DNA from: Streptococcus halichoeri
GTDB taxonomy: Bacteria; Bacillota; Bacilli; Lactobacillales; Streptococcaceae
Length of the DNA stretch: 50,583 nt
Direction of reading: 5' to 3'
NCBI RefSeq assembly: GCF_009870755.1
Contig: NZ_WLZU01000015.1
Span: 1-50,583 of the forward strand
A model generated the notes under the pieces. It made no database searches, was not told where the DNA came from, and was given only the letters and a program-made list of their open reading frames with translations. Both the position numbers and the translations under genes were made by a program. Positions within the stretch are counted from its first letter, which is position 1, and each line of letters opens with the position of its first letter. Shown here piece by piece: positions 27,085-36,264 of the stretch.

Positions 27085-27242
27085 AGACGCCTTGCCTTGG
27101 CTTATTATCCCTTAATCAAAAGAAATAGGCTGTTCTTCAAAAAGCCTATAAACTAAAAAATAAATTAACGGCTCGTTTTCCTTCCTACTAGAGGCTAGTG
27201 GCTTGTTGGCTGAAACTGCCCCTAGAAACTTGTCCTTAGCTT

Positions 27243-27251
27243 TGATACAAT
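27243..27251 (+). promoter_or_regulatory. extended -10 promoter of the ClC gene
   Basis: TGATACAAT fits the extended -10 form, about 30 bases before the ATG. Confidence 0.45.
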
Positions 27252-27281
27252 AGAAAGGTATTGAACAGAAATGAGGTCAAA

Positions 27282-28814
27282 ATGGAAAATCATCAACGCG
27301 AATATCAATTCTCAAACGAGTCAATCATTGCCTTTGTCTGGCGTGGTGCCCTTGTTGGATTGATTGCAGGAATCGTTGTGAGTTTATTTCGCTTAATCAT
27401 TGAAAAAGTAGGTGGCTGGGTTATCATGCTTTATCACCAGTCGCACCAGTTGCCCTACTTGTTAATCCTAATTACCTTAGGCTCAGCACTTGCTGTGGTA
27501 CTTGCAGGCTACCTTGCCCATTTAGAGCCTGACATCAAGGGCTCAGGTATTCCCCACGTAGAAGGTGAACTAAAGGGTCTTCTGTCCCCCAATTGGTGGT
27601 CTGTTCTTTGGAAAAAATTTCTAGGTGGTATTTTAGGTATTTCTGCGGGCTTTATGCTGGGACGTGAAGGACCATCTATTCAGCTTGGTGCCATGTCTGC
27701 TAAAGGCTTAGCTAAGCGATTAGGCGCCAGTCACATGGAGCGCCGCGTCATGATAGCCAGCGGAGCAGCAGCAGGACTCTCAGCCGCCTTCAACGCGCCA
27801 ATAGCTGGCCTCTTGTTTGTCGTCGAAGAGATTTACCATCACTTTTCCCGCCTCATTTGGATTTCTGCCTTAGTTGCCAGCTTAGTCGCCAATATCGTCT
27901 CGCTCAAAATCTTTGGCCTAACCCCGGTCCTAGCCATGCCTTCTGATTTGCCGACGTTGACCTTGAAGCACTATTGGTTACTCCTTATTTTAGGATTATT
28001 GCTGGGCTGTTTAGGCTATTACTATGAGGTTATTATTCTCAAGATCAGTCAGTGGTATCAAAGCTGCGCAAGCAAAATTGGCTTACCTACATCGCTGCAG
28101 GCCTTATTGACCTTGCCCTTTATTATCATGATTGGCTATTATTTGCCCATATTATTAGGTGGTGGCCATCAGTTAATTTTGCAGCTGGCCCAGGCTTCAC
28201 AGCCGATCATGTTGTTATTAGTCTATTTTATTATCCGTTTTGTGATTAGCATGCTGAGTTTTGGTAGTGGCTTGCCCGGAGGTATTTTCTTGCCCATCCT
28301 CACCCTAGGCGGTTTAGCCGGTTTGATTATAGGCAGTCTTTTTATTCACTGGCAGTTGATTGATGCCAGCTATGCCACCCTTTTTATTGTACTTGGTATG
28401 GCCGGTTATTTTGCGGCTGTCTCCAAAGCACCATTAACAGGAATGATTTTAGTAACTGAAATGGTAGGTGATTTCAAACCCTTGATGGCAATTGCTGTGG
28501 TGACTTTTGTGGCCTATGTGATGATGGACTTACTAAATGGCCACCCTATCTATGAAGCTATGCTGGATAAGATGACTATTCAAAAACCAGCCCGCACCTT
28601 AGAACCAACCTTAATTGAACTCACCGTCACAGATAAAATTGCTGGAAAACAAGTCAAGGACCTTAATCTGCCTATGGACGTTTTGATCACAACGCAATTA
28701 AACCATCATCGCACCCAAGTCGTGACGGGCAATACACAACTCGAGGCGGGGGCTACCATTTTTGTGGTTGTCAACCAAAATGAATTAGGTCAAGTGCGCG
28801 AGCTTTTAATGTAA
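27282..28814 (+). CDS. ClC-family chloride channel/exchanger with C-terminal RCK_C (TrkA-C) domain
   Basis: A 510-residue membrane protein. The anion-selectivity motifs are visible in order: GSGIPHVEG, GREGPSIQLGA and GLPGGIFLPIL, with the conserved LTGMILVTEM later. About ten or more membrane helices cover residues 17-430. The tail (about 440-510; LIELTVTDKIAGKQVKDLNLP) resembles a TrkA-C/RCK_C ligand-binding domain, which suggests control by a nucleotide or other ligand. I prefer ATG 27282 with GAGG just upstream; a TTG at 27261 would add seven residues. In bacteria such proteins can be chloride/proton exchangers or fluoride exporters; this motif set fits the EriC type better. Confidence 0.9.
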   Translation: MENHQREYQFSNESIIAFVWRGALVGLIAGIVVSLFRLIIEKVGGWVIMLYHQSHQLPYLLILITLGSALAVVLAGYLAHLEPDIKGSGIPHVEGELKGLLSPNWWSVLWKKFLGGILGISAGFMLGREGPSIQLGAMSAKGLAKRLGASHMERRVMIASGAAAGLSAAFNAPIAGLLFVVEEIYHHFSRLIWISALVASLVANIVSLKIFGLTPVLAMPSDLPTLTLKHYWLLLILGLLLGCLGYYYEVIILKISQWYQSCASKIGLPTSLQALLTLPFIIMIGYYLPILLGGGHQLILQLAQASQPIMLLLVYFIIRFVISMLSFGSGLPGGIFLPILTLGGLAGLIIGSLFIHWQLIDASYATLFIVLGMAGYFAAVSKAPLTGMILVTEMVGDFKPLMAIAVVTFVAYVMMDLLNGHPIYEAMLDKMTIQKPARTLEPTLIELTVTDKIAGKQVKDLNLPMDVLITTQLNHHRTQVVTGNTQLEAGATIFVVVNQNELGQVRELLM

Positions 28815-28883
28815 AAATGCTCAATGGTTCAGTTTGGCAAAGAATCAGGACAAATACTGCTGGCTTTACTTGGTTTTTTAAGC

Positions 28884-28915
28884 TTCAGTCAAAAAGTAGT
28901 GACTGAACATTTTTT
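28884..28915 (+). terminator. rho-independent terminator after the ClC gene
   Basis: TTCAGTCA and TGACTGAA form a perfect 8-bp stem over an 8-base loop, followed shortly by TTTTTT. Confidence 0.8.
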
Positions 28916-29019
28916 CGATGCTAGATTGAAAAATTTTGAAAATAAGGGAAGTACCAGCACATGAAAATCATCGTGATTTTCAAAAAACAAAGTGAAAATG
29001 TGTGTAAGTAACAGCTTTT

Positions 29020-29028
29020 TGTTATACT
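29020..29028 (+). promoter_or_regulatory. extended -10 promoter of the SGNH hydrolase gene
   Basis: TGTTATACT fits TGnTATAnT, 34 bases before the ATG. Confidence 0.5.
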
Positions 29029-29062
29029 AAATATATCTTTAAAAATAGGAAGGGATGTTTTA

Positions 29063-29695
29063 ATGATTGAAACTGTTACACAAGAGTTGTTAGCCTATCA
29101 AAATGATCGCATCAAAGATTATGCAGACGCCAATACAAAGGTTGATAAGGATGCAATTGTGTTTGTGGGAGATTCCATTATTGAATTCTATCCTCTTCGC
29201 AAATATTTTTCGACCAGCAAGCCAATTTATAACCGAGGGATAGCAGGGATTGATATCCAATGGCTGATTGACCATCTTGATCAGCAGATACTTGAGCTTA
29301 GCCCTAGTCAGATTGTCTTATTGGTTGGGACTAATGACATTGGTTTAGGTCATTCTGAAACGCTTATTCTTAAGCGAATGCAAACATTAATTCAGTCTAT
29401 TCGTGCTTTTGGTATTAAGGCTCCTATTACCCTCTTATCGATTCTTCCTGTCTCTAAAAACAGTCAATTTGCTAAAACGGTTAAGGTGCGCTCTAACGAG
29501 CTGATTGATGGCCTTAATCACGCGCTAGCACAATTAAACGATGTTGATTTTTTAGATGTCAATCATGTTTTAAAAGACGCAGAAGGAGGCTTGGCTGATT
29601 CCAATACAAAAGATGGCTTGCACCTTAATCTCAAAGGCTATGAACAAATATCTAGGGTTATTGGAGAAAAACTGTCTCTAGGAACAAAAGCATAA
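29063..29695 (+). CDS. SGNH/GDSL-family hydrolase (lipase/acylhydrolase-like)
   Basis: A 210-residue single-domain hydrolase without signal peptide, probably cytosolic. The four SGNH blocks are present: VFVGDSI with nucleophile Ser38, NRGIAG with oxyanion Gly, LLVGTNDIG with Asn91, and the catalytic pair in DGLHLNLKGYE near residue 185. The closest type is the platelet-activating-factor acetylhydrolase-like group of Firmicutes, but the natural ester is unknown. GGAAGGG precedes the ATG. Terminators lie on both sides, so it is probably a single-gene unit. Confidence 0.88.
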   Translation: MIETVTQELLAYQNDRIKDYADANTKVDKDAIVFVGDSIIEFYPLRKYFSTSKPIYNRGIAGIDIQWLIDHLDQQILELSPSQIVLLVGTNDIGLGHSETLILKRMQTLIQSIRAFGIKAPITLLSILPVSKNSQFAKTVKVRSNELIDGLNHALAQLNDVDFLDVNHVLKDAEGGLADSNTKDGLHLNLKGYEQISRVIGEKLSLGTKA

Positions 29696-29737
29696 TTCCC
29701 CCTTTTGTTGTAAGGTCTTTGCGCAGCGATTTACCAT

Positions 29738-29769
29738 AAAAAAGTCCCAGGCTAAGGCTTGGCTTTTTT
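29738..29769 (+). terminator. rho-independent terminator of the SGNH hydrolase gene
   Basis: AAAAAAG and CTTTTTT flank a C/G-containing inner stem and a run of T closes it. Confidence 0.55.
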
Positions 29770-29836
29770 ACTTATCAAAGCTTACTTCAAGCTAATGCGG
29801 TAAACTATTTGATATTAGGGGCCACATTTTGATCCT

Positions 29837-29865
29837 AAAAGGGGATACTTGGTCCCCCTTTTTTA
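29837..29865 (+). terminator. terminator-like hairpin before the AI-2E permease gene
   Basis: AAAAGGGGA pairs with TCCCCCTTTT around a short loop, followed by more T. A TATAAT (29882-29887) lies directly downstream, so the hairpin insulates the next gene. Confidence 0.7.
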
Positions 29866-29914
29866 GTGGGAGAAACTAGTGTATAATGGTATTAATCATG
29901 ATATGGGAGTTTTT

Positions 29915-31045
29915 ATGAAATTAGAGAAAAAGCATTTTTATTATTTTATTTTGACCTTTGTGATCTGCTATGCGATTCAAGCTTATTGGGGTTTTGTTTC
30001 TAGTCAGGCTAACGTTGTTTTTAAAGCTTTATCTCCCTTCATTATGGGAGCAGGTGTGGCTTATGTCATTAATATTGTGATGTCATTTTATGAAAAAGCC
30101 TATGTTTCCCTTGTTAGATCGCATCCTAAAGCGCTGGCTTTTAAGCGGGCCATTGCGATGATCTTGGCTTATCTGACCTTTATTGGTTTAATTTTGTGGC
30201 TTTTTTCAATTGTGATTCCTGATCTTATTCATAGTTTAAAAACGCTGATGTCCATTGATCAAGGGGCCTTAACCAATATTGTTGAACACCTCAATCAGAA
30301 CAAGGAAGTCAAGCACCTGGTGAATTACTTGGGGACAGATAAAGAACTCATTTCGCGTTTAAATCACTATGGTCAACAAGTCTTAAGTCAACTTCTTGGT
30401 GTTTTGACTAATCTGTTAACCTCTATGTCAACGATTGCAGCGACCATTTTAAATCTCTTCATTAGCTTAATTTTTTCCATCTATGTCTTAGCAAGTAAGG
30501 AAAAATTAGGCTTGCAGGGTAAGCTATTGGTGGATACGTATTTAGGCAGACACGCCAAAACTTTTAATAATGTTCGGTTGATTCTGCATCATCGCTTTTA
30601 CCATTTCTTTGTTGGGCAAACCATTGAAGCAATGATTTTGGGGAGTTTAACAGCGCTTGGCATGCTAATTTTTCAATTTCCCTATGCAGCAACAGTGGGA
30701 GTATTGGTTGCTTTTACCGCCCTTATTCCGGTAATTGGTGCTTATATTGGCTTGGTTGTTGGCTTTGTCCTCATTGCCACACAGTCCGTCTCAGATGCTT
30801 GTCTATTTGTGGTTTTTCTTGTTGTCTTACAACAGTTTGAGGGGAATCTCATTTATCCAAAGGTTGTCGGCGGATCAATCGGATTACCAGGTATGTGGGT
30901 ACTCTTAGCCGTTACACTAGGCGGAGCCCTGGGAGGAATATTAGGCATTTTGTTAGCCGTGCCTTTAGCTGCCACTTTTTACCAATTGATCAAGGACTAT
31001 ACTGTTTATAGGCATCAGCAGAAAAAGAACAGTCACACCAACTAA
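29915..31045 (+). CDS. AI-2E family permease
   Basis: A 376-residue membrane protein of the AI-2E/PerM (UPF0118) family with about eight membrane segments. I place the start at ATG 29915 with GGGAG before it; an upstream frame from GTG 29879 would overlap the likely -10 (TATAAT at 29882-29887). Typical of the family are GAGVAYVINI near the N terminus and IGAYIGLVVGF, QFEGNLIYPKVVGGSIGLPGMWVLLAV near the C terminus. The family is described as exporting autoinducer-2 or as ion/proton antiporters; the substrate here cannot be inferred. Confidence 0.85.
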   Translation: MKLEKKHFYYFILTFVICYAIQAYWGFVSSQANVVFKALSPFIMGAGVAYVINIVMSFYEKAYVSLVRSHPKALAFKRAIAMILAYLTFIGLILWLFSIVIPDLIHSLKTLMSIDQGALTNIVEHLNQNKEVKHLVNYLGTDKELISRLNHYGQQVLSQLLGVLTNLLTSMSTIAATILNLFISLIFSIYVLASKEKLGLQGKLLVDTYLGRHAKTFNNVRLILHHRFYHFFVGQTIEAMILGSLTALGMLIFQFPYAATVGVLVAFTALIPVIGAYIGLVVGFVLIATQSVSDACLFVVFLVVLQQFEGNLIYPKVVGGSIGLPGMWVLLAVTLGGALGGILGILLAVPLAATFYQLIKDYTVYRHQQKKNSHTN

Positions 31046-31069
31046 TTCAGATGTCAGCAGGACTACAAC

Positions 31070-31118
31070 AAAAAGGAAGCAAAACCGATAGGATAACATC
31101 GGCTTTGCTTCCTTTTTT
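31070..31118. terminator. bidirectional terminator between the AI-2E permease gene and radC
   Basis: AAAAAGGAAGCAAA and the inner CCGAT pair with ATCGG and TTTGCTTCCTTTTT (small bulge), followed by T. Confidence 0.88.
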
Positions 31119-31155
31119 ATTGAGCAATTTCGAATGAATAAGTGGAGGTATTTCA

Positions 31156-31836
31156 ATGTATTCAATAAAACAAGGAACGAATTCTTTATTACCTAGGGAA
31201 AAATTACTGCAATTTGGCTCGGAGAGTTTAAGCAATCAAGAATTATTAGCCATTTTTCTTAGAACTGGGAATAAAACCAAGCATGTTATGGAATTGTCAG
31301 CCTATCTCTTATCTGAACTAGATAGTTTGGCTGATTTTAAAAATCGTTCATTGCAGGAATTACAAAATTTATCTGGTCTGGGAAAGGTCAAAGCAATTGA
31401 AATTAAAGCGATGATTGAATTAGGCTTACGAATCCAGCAATCAGTTGATAAAGACCAAAATCAACTTCTATCTAGTTATCAAGTCGCCCAAAAAATGATG
31501 TTTGTACTTGGTGATAAGCGTCAGGAACATTTGGTAGCCATTTATTTAGATACCCAAAATCGCATTATTGAAGAAAAAACCATTTTTATTGGCAGTGTCC
31601 GGCGTTCAATTGCAGAGCCTCGAGAAATTTTGCATTATGCCTGCAGAAATATGGCTACAAGCATCATTATTGTGCATAACCATCCATCTGGTGTTACCGA
31701 ACCCAGTGAAAATGATTGGCAGTTCACTCAAAGAATAAGACAATCATGTGAACATCTAGGAATTACCTGTTTAGATCATATTATTGTTTCACAAACTTCT
31801 TATTATAGCTTTCGTGAAAAAACGGATATTCTATAG
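31156..31836 (+). CDS. radC: RadC-family JAB1/MPN domain protein
   Basis: A 226-residue protein. Residues 1-100 form a helix-hairpin-helix-like part ([19 protein letters not shown]) and the rest a JAMM/MPN domain. The metal motif is intact: [15 protein letters not shown] has the H-x-H and the Asp ten residues later. RadC was once linked to DNA repair, but its biochemical role is not settled. AGTGGAGG precedes the ATG. It lies opposite rex, and a long imperfect palindrome separates the two genes. Confidence 0.92.
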   Translation: MYSIKQGTNSLLPREKLLQFGSESLSNQELLAIFLRTGNKTKHVMELSAYLLSELDSLADFKNRSLQELQNLSGLGKVKAIEIKAMIELGLRIQQSVDKDQNQLLSSYQVAQKMMFVLGDKRQEHLVAIYLDTQNRIIEEKTIFIGSVRRSIAEPREILHYACRNMATSIIIVHNHPSGVTEPSENDWQFTQRIRQSCEHLGITCLDHIIVSQTSYYSFREKTDIL

Positions 31837-31910
31837 GAAAAGCCATAGTGTCATAAAATAGGGAAGAGTACCTGCGGCAGCTTTTATGACACTCTTAAGC
31901 TTACAAAAAA

Positions 31911-32017
31911 ACCAGTCACACAAAAAACAGGAGTAGAATGAACTTACCTAGCCGCCAGTCACGTGACGTATTGCTTTAGGTACTTTTTTCGAATTTCCTG
32001 TTATTTCCCTGACTGGT
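31911..32017. repeat. 107-bp imperfect palindrome between radC and rex
   Basis: Matching arms read inward as ACCAGTCA, AACAGGA and ACCTA; the right half carries their complements TAGGT, TCCTGTT and TGACTGGT at nearly symmetric distances. The centre is the perfect palindrome GTCACGTGAC (31958-31967). On the minus strand the outer arm is followed by a T-run, so it can end rex transcription. The size and symmetry also resemble a small non-autonomous element. Confidence 0.6.
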
Positions 32018-32037
32018 GGAGTAAATCAATTGTTTGA

Positions 32038-32676
32038 TTAACGATTTTGATGCATAAAGTACAGCAGTGTTTGCAGTTCACTGGTTAAATCCACATATTG
32101 TACAATCACATCTTTTGGAATATTAAGATGAACTGGCGAGAAGCTAAGAATTCCTTTGATGCCAGCTTGGACCAATTGATCAGCTACATCTTGTGCTTCG
32201 GTACTTGGAACTGTTAAAATGGCAGTTTCAATTCCGGATTCTTGAATGTGTGTGTCGACACTTGTGATAGCATAAATCGGAATACCATCATCTGTTTTTG
32301 TTCCAACTAGAGGATTACTTTCTAGATCAAATCCCATCACGATTTGCATTTTATTGCGATCATGAAAACGGTAGCGTAAAAGAGCTCGACCGATGTTACC
32401 ACAACCCACAAGTAATACATTGGTTGTGGAATGATCATTTAAAAGATCGGCAAAGAAGTTCATTAATTTGGTCACGTCATAACCAAATCCTCGGCGCCCC
32501 AATTCCCCAAAATAGGAAAAATCACGGCGTACCGTAGCAGAATCAATGCCCATAGCATCTGCAATTTGTTTTGAACTCGCTTTTTCAACTTGATCAGCAT
32601 GAAAACGTTTAAAAATACGGTAATATAAAGACAAGCGCTTAGCCGTTGCCTTGGGTATAGATTTATCAATAACCAC
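32038..32676 (-). CDS. rex: redox-sensing transcriptional repressor Rex
   Basis: A 212-residue repressor that binds DNA when NADH is low and controls fermentative genes. The N-terminal winged helix ([23 protein letters not shown]) is followed by a Rossmann domain with [12 protein letters not shown]. The start is a GTG with AAAGGAG eight bases upstream. It is alone on the minus strand between convergent radC and the desulfurase operon. On the plus strand a TTGTGAAA half-site lies upstream near the -35 zone, suggesting possible self-control. Confidence 0.95.
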   Translation of the reverse strand: MVIDKSIPKATAKRLSLYYRIFKRFHADQVEKASSKQIADAMGIDSATVRRDFSYFGELGRRGFGYDVTKLMNFFADLLNDHSTTNVLLVGCGNIGRALLRYRFHDRNKMQIVMGFDLESNPLVGTKTDDGIPIYAITSVDTHIQESGIETAILTVPSTEAQDVADQLVQAGIKGILSFSPVHLNIPKDVIVQYVDLTSELQTLLYFMHQNR

Positions 32677-33032
32677 CTTGTTAGCTCCTTTTTGTTCATT
32701 ATTCAGTCATTATCTAGCACTATTGTATCAAAAAGTTTGTGAAAGATGCAACAGCTAGACAATTTTTACTGGAAAAACACCCAGCAACAAAAAAACCAAT
32801 AGTCCAAAACTATTGGTCACAAGTAAGTGCCCTCTGATAACGTTTAAAAACTCACTACCCTATACTAACTATCTTGAAATAACTATTTTGAGTAAGAAAT
32901 AGTATCACTGTTAGACTTAGTATTTTGCCCTGCTTTGGTCAAGTTTAGATGACAAAAGCAGTAGCAATGAGAAAACTTTCAATCCTTGTTACATAGTCAT
33001 AAGGAGTGGGATAAATTTTTTAAGAAATGTCA
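32677..33032 (-). other. spacer upstream of rex
   Basis: It contains the rex promoter (minus-strand TGATACAAT, 32722-32730), a TTGTGAAA sequence at 32738-32745 that resembles half a Rex box, and the terminator of the desulfurase operon (32788-32817). The remaining 200 bases show nothing I can name. Confidence 0.55.
32788..32817 (-). terminator. terminator of the prs-desulfurase-DUF1831 operon
   Basis: On the minus strand ACCAATAGT and ACTATTGGT form a perfect 9-bp stem with a 5-base loop, followed by seven T. It lies 215 bases after the last stop, so the message has a long 3' tail. Confidence 0.85.
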
Positions 33033-33383
33033 TTACACTTGAGGGTGTTTCGTAAAAATCTGACGTTCTACTAAACTATCCATCAAAAAATAGAATTTAT
33101 CTTGTAGGATATGGTGTTGCTCTGCTTTAAAAATATTAACCAAGCGCAAGCCGCTCTGATCAGTAATAGCCAATTTGAAGCCGTTCAACTCTTTGTTGAT
33201 TGTAATTTTAAGGGGGAAACCCTCACCAGAATTAGGTATTTCTTCTAAGAGTCGGGTGAGTTCGTAATTCCCAATTTTATTTTGGATAAACGTATTATCT
33301 CGGAGGGTGTATTTTTTTACCGAAGGATTAAGCTTATAGCTGTAACGACAATCTTTTAAAGCGATTTCTTTTTCAAATGCCAT
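33033..33383 (-). CDS. DUF1831 family protein
   Basis: A small 116-residue soluble protein matching the DUF1831 family of Lactobacillales (start MAFEKEIALKDCRYSYKLNP). It lies ten bases after the cysteine desulfurase gene on the same strand, a position this family often occupies. That context suggests a part in cysteine desulfuration, tRNA thiolation or Fe-S supply, but no catalytic motif is visible and no function is established. Confidence 0.8.
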   Translation of the reverse strand: MAFEKEIALKDCRYSYKLNPSVKKYTLRDNTFIQNKIGNYELTRLLEEIPNSGEGFPLKITINKELNGFKLAITDQSGLRLVNIFKAEQHHILQDKFYFLMDSLVERQIFTKHPQV

Positions 33384-33393
33384 GAGAAACGGA

Positions 33394-34509
33394 TTAACCT
33401 TTCACTATTTTTTTTAATTCATGTGCTAAGATCTGTACTTCCTTTGTGGTGTTCAGATCGGAAAAACTAATACGAATAGATTCTCGTAAACGATTCGAGT
33501 CAGGACCGTAAAGAGCAGCTAATACATGACTTGGATCAACTGTGCCCGCGGTGCAGGCTGATCCTGTTGAGATAGCGATACCAGCTAAATCAAGCTGAGT
33601 GAGAATGGTGCCATTCACTAATCCTTTGAATCCTAAATTAAGAACGTGTGGAAGACGTTTATCTGAACCATTAACATAATAGGGAAGTCCAGCCAGCTGA
33701 TCTAAGAGAAGGCTGTTTAGGGCTGTGACTTTTTCCCAGTTTTGTTCCATTTGGCGGTAGGCATCTTGTAAAGCTTGGGCCATGCCAATAATGCCAATCA
33801 TGTTTTCAGTACCGGAACGCCGTTTTTCTTCTTGATCACCGCCATGCAATAAGGGATCCCAGATTAGATGATGGCTGTATAGAAAACCAACACCTTTTGG
33901 TCCATGAAATTTATGAGCGGAGGCTGAAAGCATGTCAATACCACTGTCTGCTAAATTGATTTTTGCTTTTCCAATGATTTGAACAGCATCAACGTGAAAC
34001 ACAGCTTGGTGGTTTTTGAGCAGCTGACCTACTTCATAAATAGGTAATAAATCACCAGTTTCATTGTTTGCGGCCATCATTGATACTAAAATGGTGTCTG
34101 GGCGTAGTGCTTCCTCAACTTGCTGTACCGAAATGGTGCCCTTTTGAGGCTCTAGATAAGTTATGTTAAATCCAAACTGCTCTTCTAGATAGGCCATGGT
34201 ATGCAAAACAGCATGGTGCTCAATACTTGTCGTAATTAAATGACGCCCTTGTTTTTGGTGGGCTAAAGCATAGCCTTTGATTGCTGCATTATCACTTTCG
34301 GTTCCACCAGCTGTAAAGATCAGATCACGTGAGGCAACGCCTAATAAATCAGCAATGGTTTGTCTAGCCTCTCGTAGTAATTTATGAGCCTTTCGACCAT
34401 AAGAATGAATACTTGAGGGATTACCAAAAGATGACATCATATAATTATTAATCGCAGTGATAACAGATTCAGTCATAGGGGTGGTTGCAGCATTGTCAAG
34501 GTAAATCAT
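33394..34509 (-). CDS. cysteine desulfurase (NifS/IscS family, class V aminotransferase fold)
   Basis: A 371-residue PLP enzyme that releases sulfur from cysteine. YLDNAATTPM starts the protein. The PLP lysine is in SASAHKFHGPKGVGFLY, the histidine in TTSIEHHAVL, and the persulfide-forming cysteine in STGSACTAGTVDPSHVL. It is of the short group I type that usually serves tRNA thiolation (IscS/NifZ-like). It starts five bases after prs and is followed by the DUF1831 gene. No thiI gene is directly next to it. Confidence 0.92.
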   Translation of the reverse strand: MIYLDNAATTPMTESVITAINNYMMSSFGNPSSIHSYGRKAHKLLREARQTIADLLGVASRDLIFTAGGTESDNAAIKGYALAHQKQGRHLITTSIEHHAVLHTMAYLEEQFGFNITYLEPQKGTISVQQVEEALRPDTILVSMMAANNETGDLLPIYEVGQLLKNHQAVFHVDAVQIIGKAKINLADSGIDMLSASAHKFHGPKGVGFLYSHHLIWDPLLHGGDQEEKRRSGTENMIGIIGMAQALQDAYRQMEQNWEKVTALNSLLLDQLAGLPYYVNGSDKRLPHVLNLGFKGLVNGTILTQLDLAGIAISTGSACTAGTVDPSHVLAALYGPDSNRLRESIRISFSDLNTTKEVQILAHELKKIVKG

Positions 34510-34514
34510 ATTTA

Positions 34515-35486
34515 TTAACTTTCTTCGGGTGTGAAAGAAAAGAGGGGACTAAGGGGCTTACGTTCGTGGATGCGGATAATCGCATCCGCAATCAGCTGGC
34601 TGGCAGTGATATAAGTGGTATTATTAGGAGTCCGATTAAGTGTTCTAATCGAATCAGTCACAAGAATATCTCTGATTGGAGCAGTTTCTAGGACCTCGGC
34701 AGCCCCATTAGCAAAGAGGCCATGGCTTGCTACCGCATAAATATCTGTTGCCCCTGCTCGCTCAAGGACTTTTGCAGCCTCTGCAAAGGTTTTTCCGGTG
34801 TTTAAAATATCATCAATGATAATAGCTTTTTTGCCTTCGACTTCACCAATAACATAGCCTTGTTCACGGTGTTTGTCATCTGCAGAATAATCAATAATCG
34901 CAATAGGAGAATTGAGGTATTCTGCTAAAGAGCGCGCTCGCTTAATCCCTGAATTTTTGGGACTAACAACCACAACATCTTCACCAGATAAACCAAGCTT
35001 GCAATATTCTTTGGCAAATAGTGGTATGGTAAAAAGATTATCTACAGGAATATCAAAGAAGCCTTGTACCTGTACGGCATGTAAATCAAGCGTTAATACT
35101 CGGTCAATTCCTGCCTTAGTTAACATGTTAGCAACTAGTTTGGCAGTAATGGGCTCACGCGATGAAGCAATCCGATCCTGACGTGAATAGCCAAAATATG
35201 GTAAGACAATATTGATTGAATTAGCGCTAGCTCGCTTGCAAGCATCAATCATAATCAGCAATTCCCATAGATTGTCATTAACTGGGAAACTAGTTGATTG
35301 GATAATATAAATGTCGTCTCCGCGGACAGTTTCTTCAATATTTATCATGATTTCACCATCAGAGAATTGGCGAGAAGAAATCTTTCCAAGTGGTATACCT
35401 GTTGCTGCAGCGATTTTTTCAGCAATTGGAAGGTTTGATGTGAGTGAAAACAATTTGATTTGCTTGTCAGCATACTGTTCTGCCAT
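34515..35486 (-). CDS. prs: ribose-phosphate pyrophosphokinase
   Basis: PRPP synthetase (323 residues) makes phosphoribosyl pyrophosphate from ribose 5-phosphate and ATP for purine, pyrimidine, His and Trp synthesis. I place the start at ATG 35486, with AAAGGAG 11 bases upstream; the open frame extends 12 codons farther without a ribosome-binding site. [28 protein letters not shown] and the PRPP loop [14 protein letters not shown] are seen. It heads the operon with the desulfurase. Streptococci usually have a second Prs. Confidence 0.95.
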   Translation of the reverse strand: MAEQYADKQIKLFSLTSNLPIAEKIAAATGIPLGKISSRQFSDGEIMINIEETVRGDDIYIIQSTSFPVNDNLWELLIMIDACKRASANSINIVLPYFGYSRQDRIASSREPITAKLVANMLTKAGIDRVLTLDLHAVQVQGFFDIPVDNLFTIPLFAKEYCKLGLSGEDVVVVSPKNSGIKRARSLAEYLNSPIAIIDYSADDKHREQGYVIGEVEGKKAIIIDDILNTGKTFAEAAKVLERAGATDIYAVASHGLFANGAAEVLETAPIRDILVTDSIRTLNRTPNNTTYITASQLIADAIIRIHERKPLSPLFSFTPEES

Positions 35487-35559
35487 GAGAAAATGAGCTC
35501 CTTTAATTCGTTCATAAATCACCAGGTAAGACGATTTAATAGTTACAGTAAGTACTATT

Positions 35560-35568
35560 ATTTTAGCA
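35560..35568 (-). promoter_or_regulatory. extended -10 promoter of prs
   Basis: On the minus strand TGCTAAAAT fits the extended -10 form, about 70 bases before the prs start, behind a T-rich tract. Confidence 0.45.
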
Positions 35569-35613
35569 AAAAAAAAGAAAAAAAGCAGGTAATATGCTAA
35601 GTTTCTTGCCTAA

Positions 35614-36183
35614 TTATTTTTGCGCTAAGGCTTGGCTAAAGCGCGCAACTTTACTTTTTGCAAAGATAAATGGTAGCTGGTTTTCTTGTAAAAAAGCATC
35701 AAAGTCTTTTTTTCCTTGTTCAGGATCGCTCACTTCTAATTCTAATTCGTAATCTGTTTTTCCTAAATAGGTATTTAGGTCTAATGCCATCTTACCAATT
35801 GACGTTTGCACTTCACGTCGTACTGTGGTTAGAGCTCCAAAGCAAGCAATTCTATCAAGTGCAATACCAGATTCTTGGATTAGCGCAGCAATTTCTGATG
35901 GTGGTAATTGATTAGAAGCTAAGATTGTTTTTGCTTGGTCAGAAGTGAGGGCTAAATTGTATTCGCGATTACCAACCGTTTCTGGCACTTTCAAAGTCAA
36001 CTCCGCATGATCAGTAAATGTACGGATACGCAGGGACATTTTATGGGATTTCAGCTGAAAATTACTCGTGTCAAAATAATGATTTACCTGTGTAACAGGT
36101 GAGATGGCAATCATTTGCTTAAGTATTTTAACATAGTTTTCATAGCTAAGCAGGGTTTTATATTCAATTTCAAGCTCGGTCAT
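35614..36183 (-). CDS. CYTH domain protein (triphosphate tunnel metalloenzyme family)
   Basis: A 189-residue protein with the family ExExK motif at the N terminus (EIEYK, residues 5-9) and alternating charged strands such as LRIRTFTDHAELTLKVPE that line a phosphate-binding tunnel. CYTH proteins hydrolyse thiamine triphosphate or inorganic triphosphate; the substrate here is unknown. It is divergent from relQ, a pairing common in streptococci and bacilli, which hints at a link to nucleotide or polyphosphate metabolism. No good ribosome-binding site other than GGAATG is visible. Confidence 0.88.
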   Translation of the reverse strand: MTELEIEYKTLLSYENYVKILKQMIAISPVTQVNHYFDTSNFQLKSHKMSLRIRTFTDHAELTLKVPETVGNREYNLALTSDQAKTILASNQLPPSEIAALIQESGIALDRIACFGALTTVRREVQTSIGKMALDLNTYLGKTDYELELEVSDPEQGKKDFDAFLQENQLPFIFAKSKVARFSQALAQK

Positions 36184-36209
36184 TGTACATTCCTTTTGCT
36201 TTCTTTTTA

Positions 36210-36218
36210 TGCTATAAT
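36210..36218 (+). promoter_or_regulatory. extended -10 promoter of relQ
   Basis: TGCTATAAT, a perfect extended -10, 46 bases before the GTG start. Confidence 0.6.
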
Positions 36219-36264
36219 TAATCTTATATCAAAGTCAACCGTTTGACAAGAAAGGAGCTAGCTT

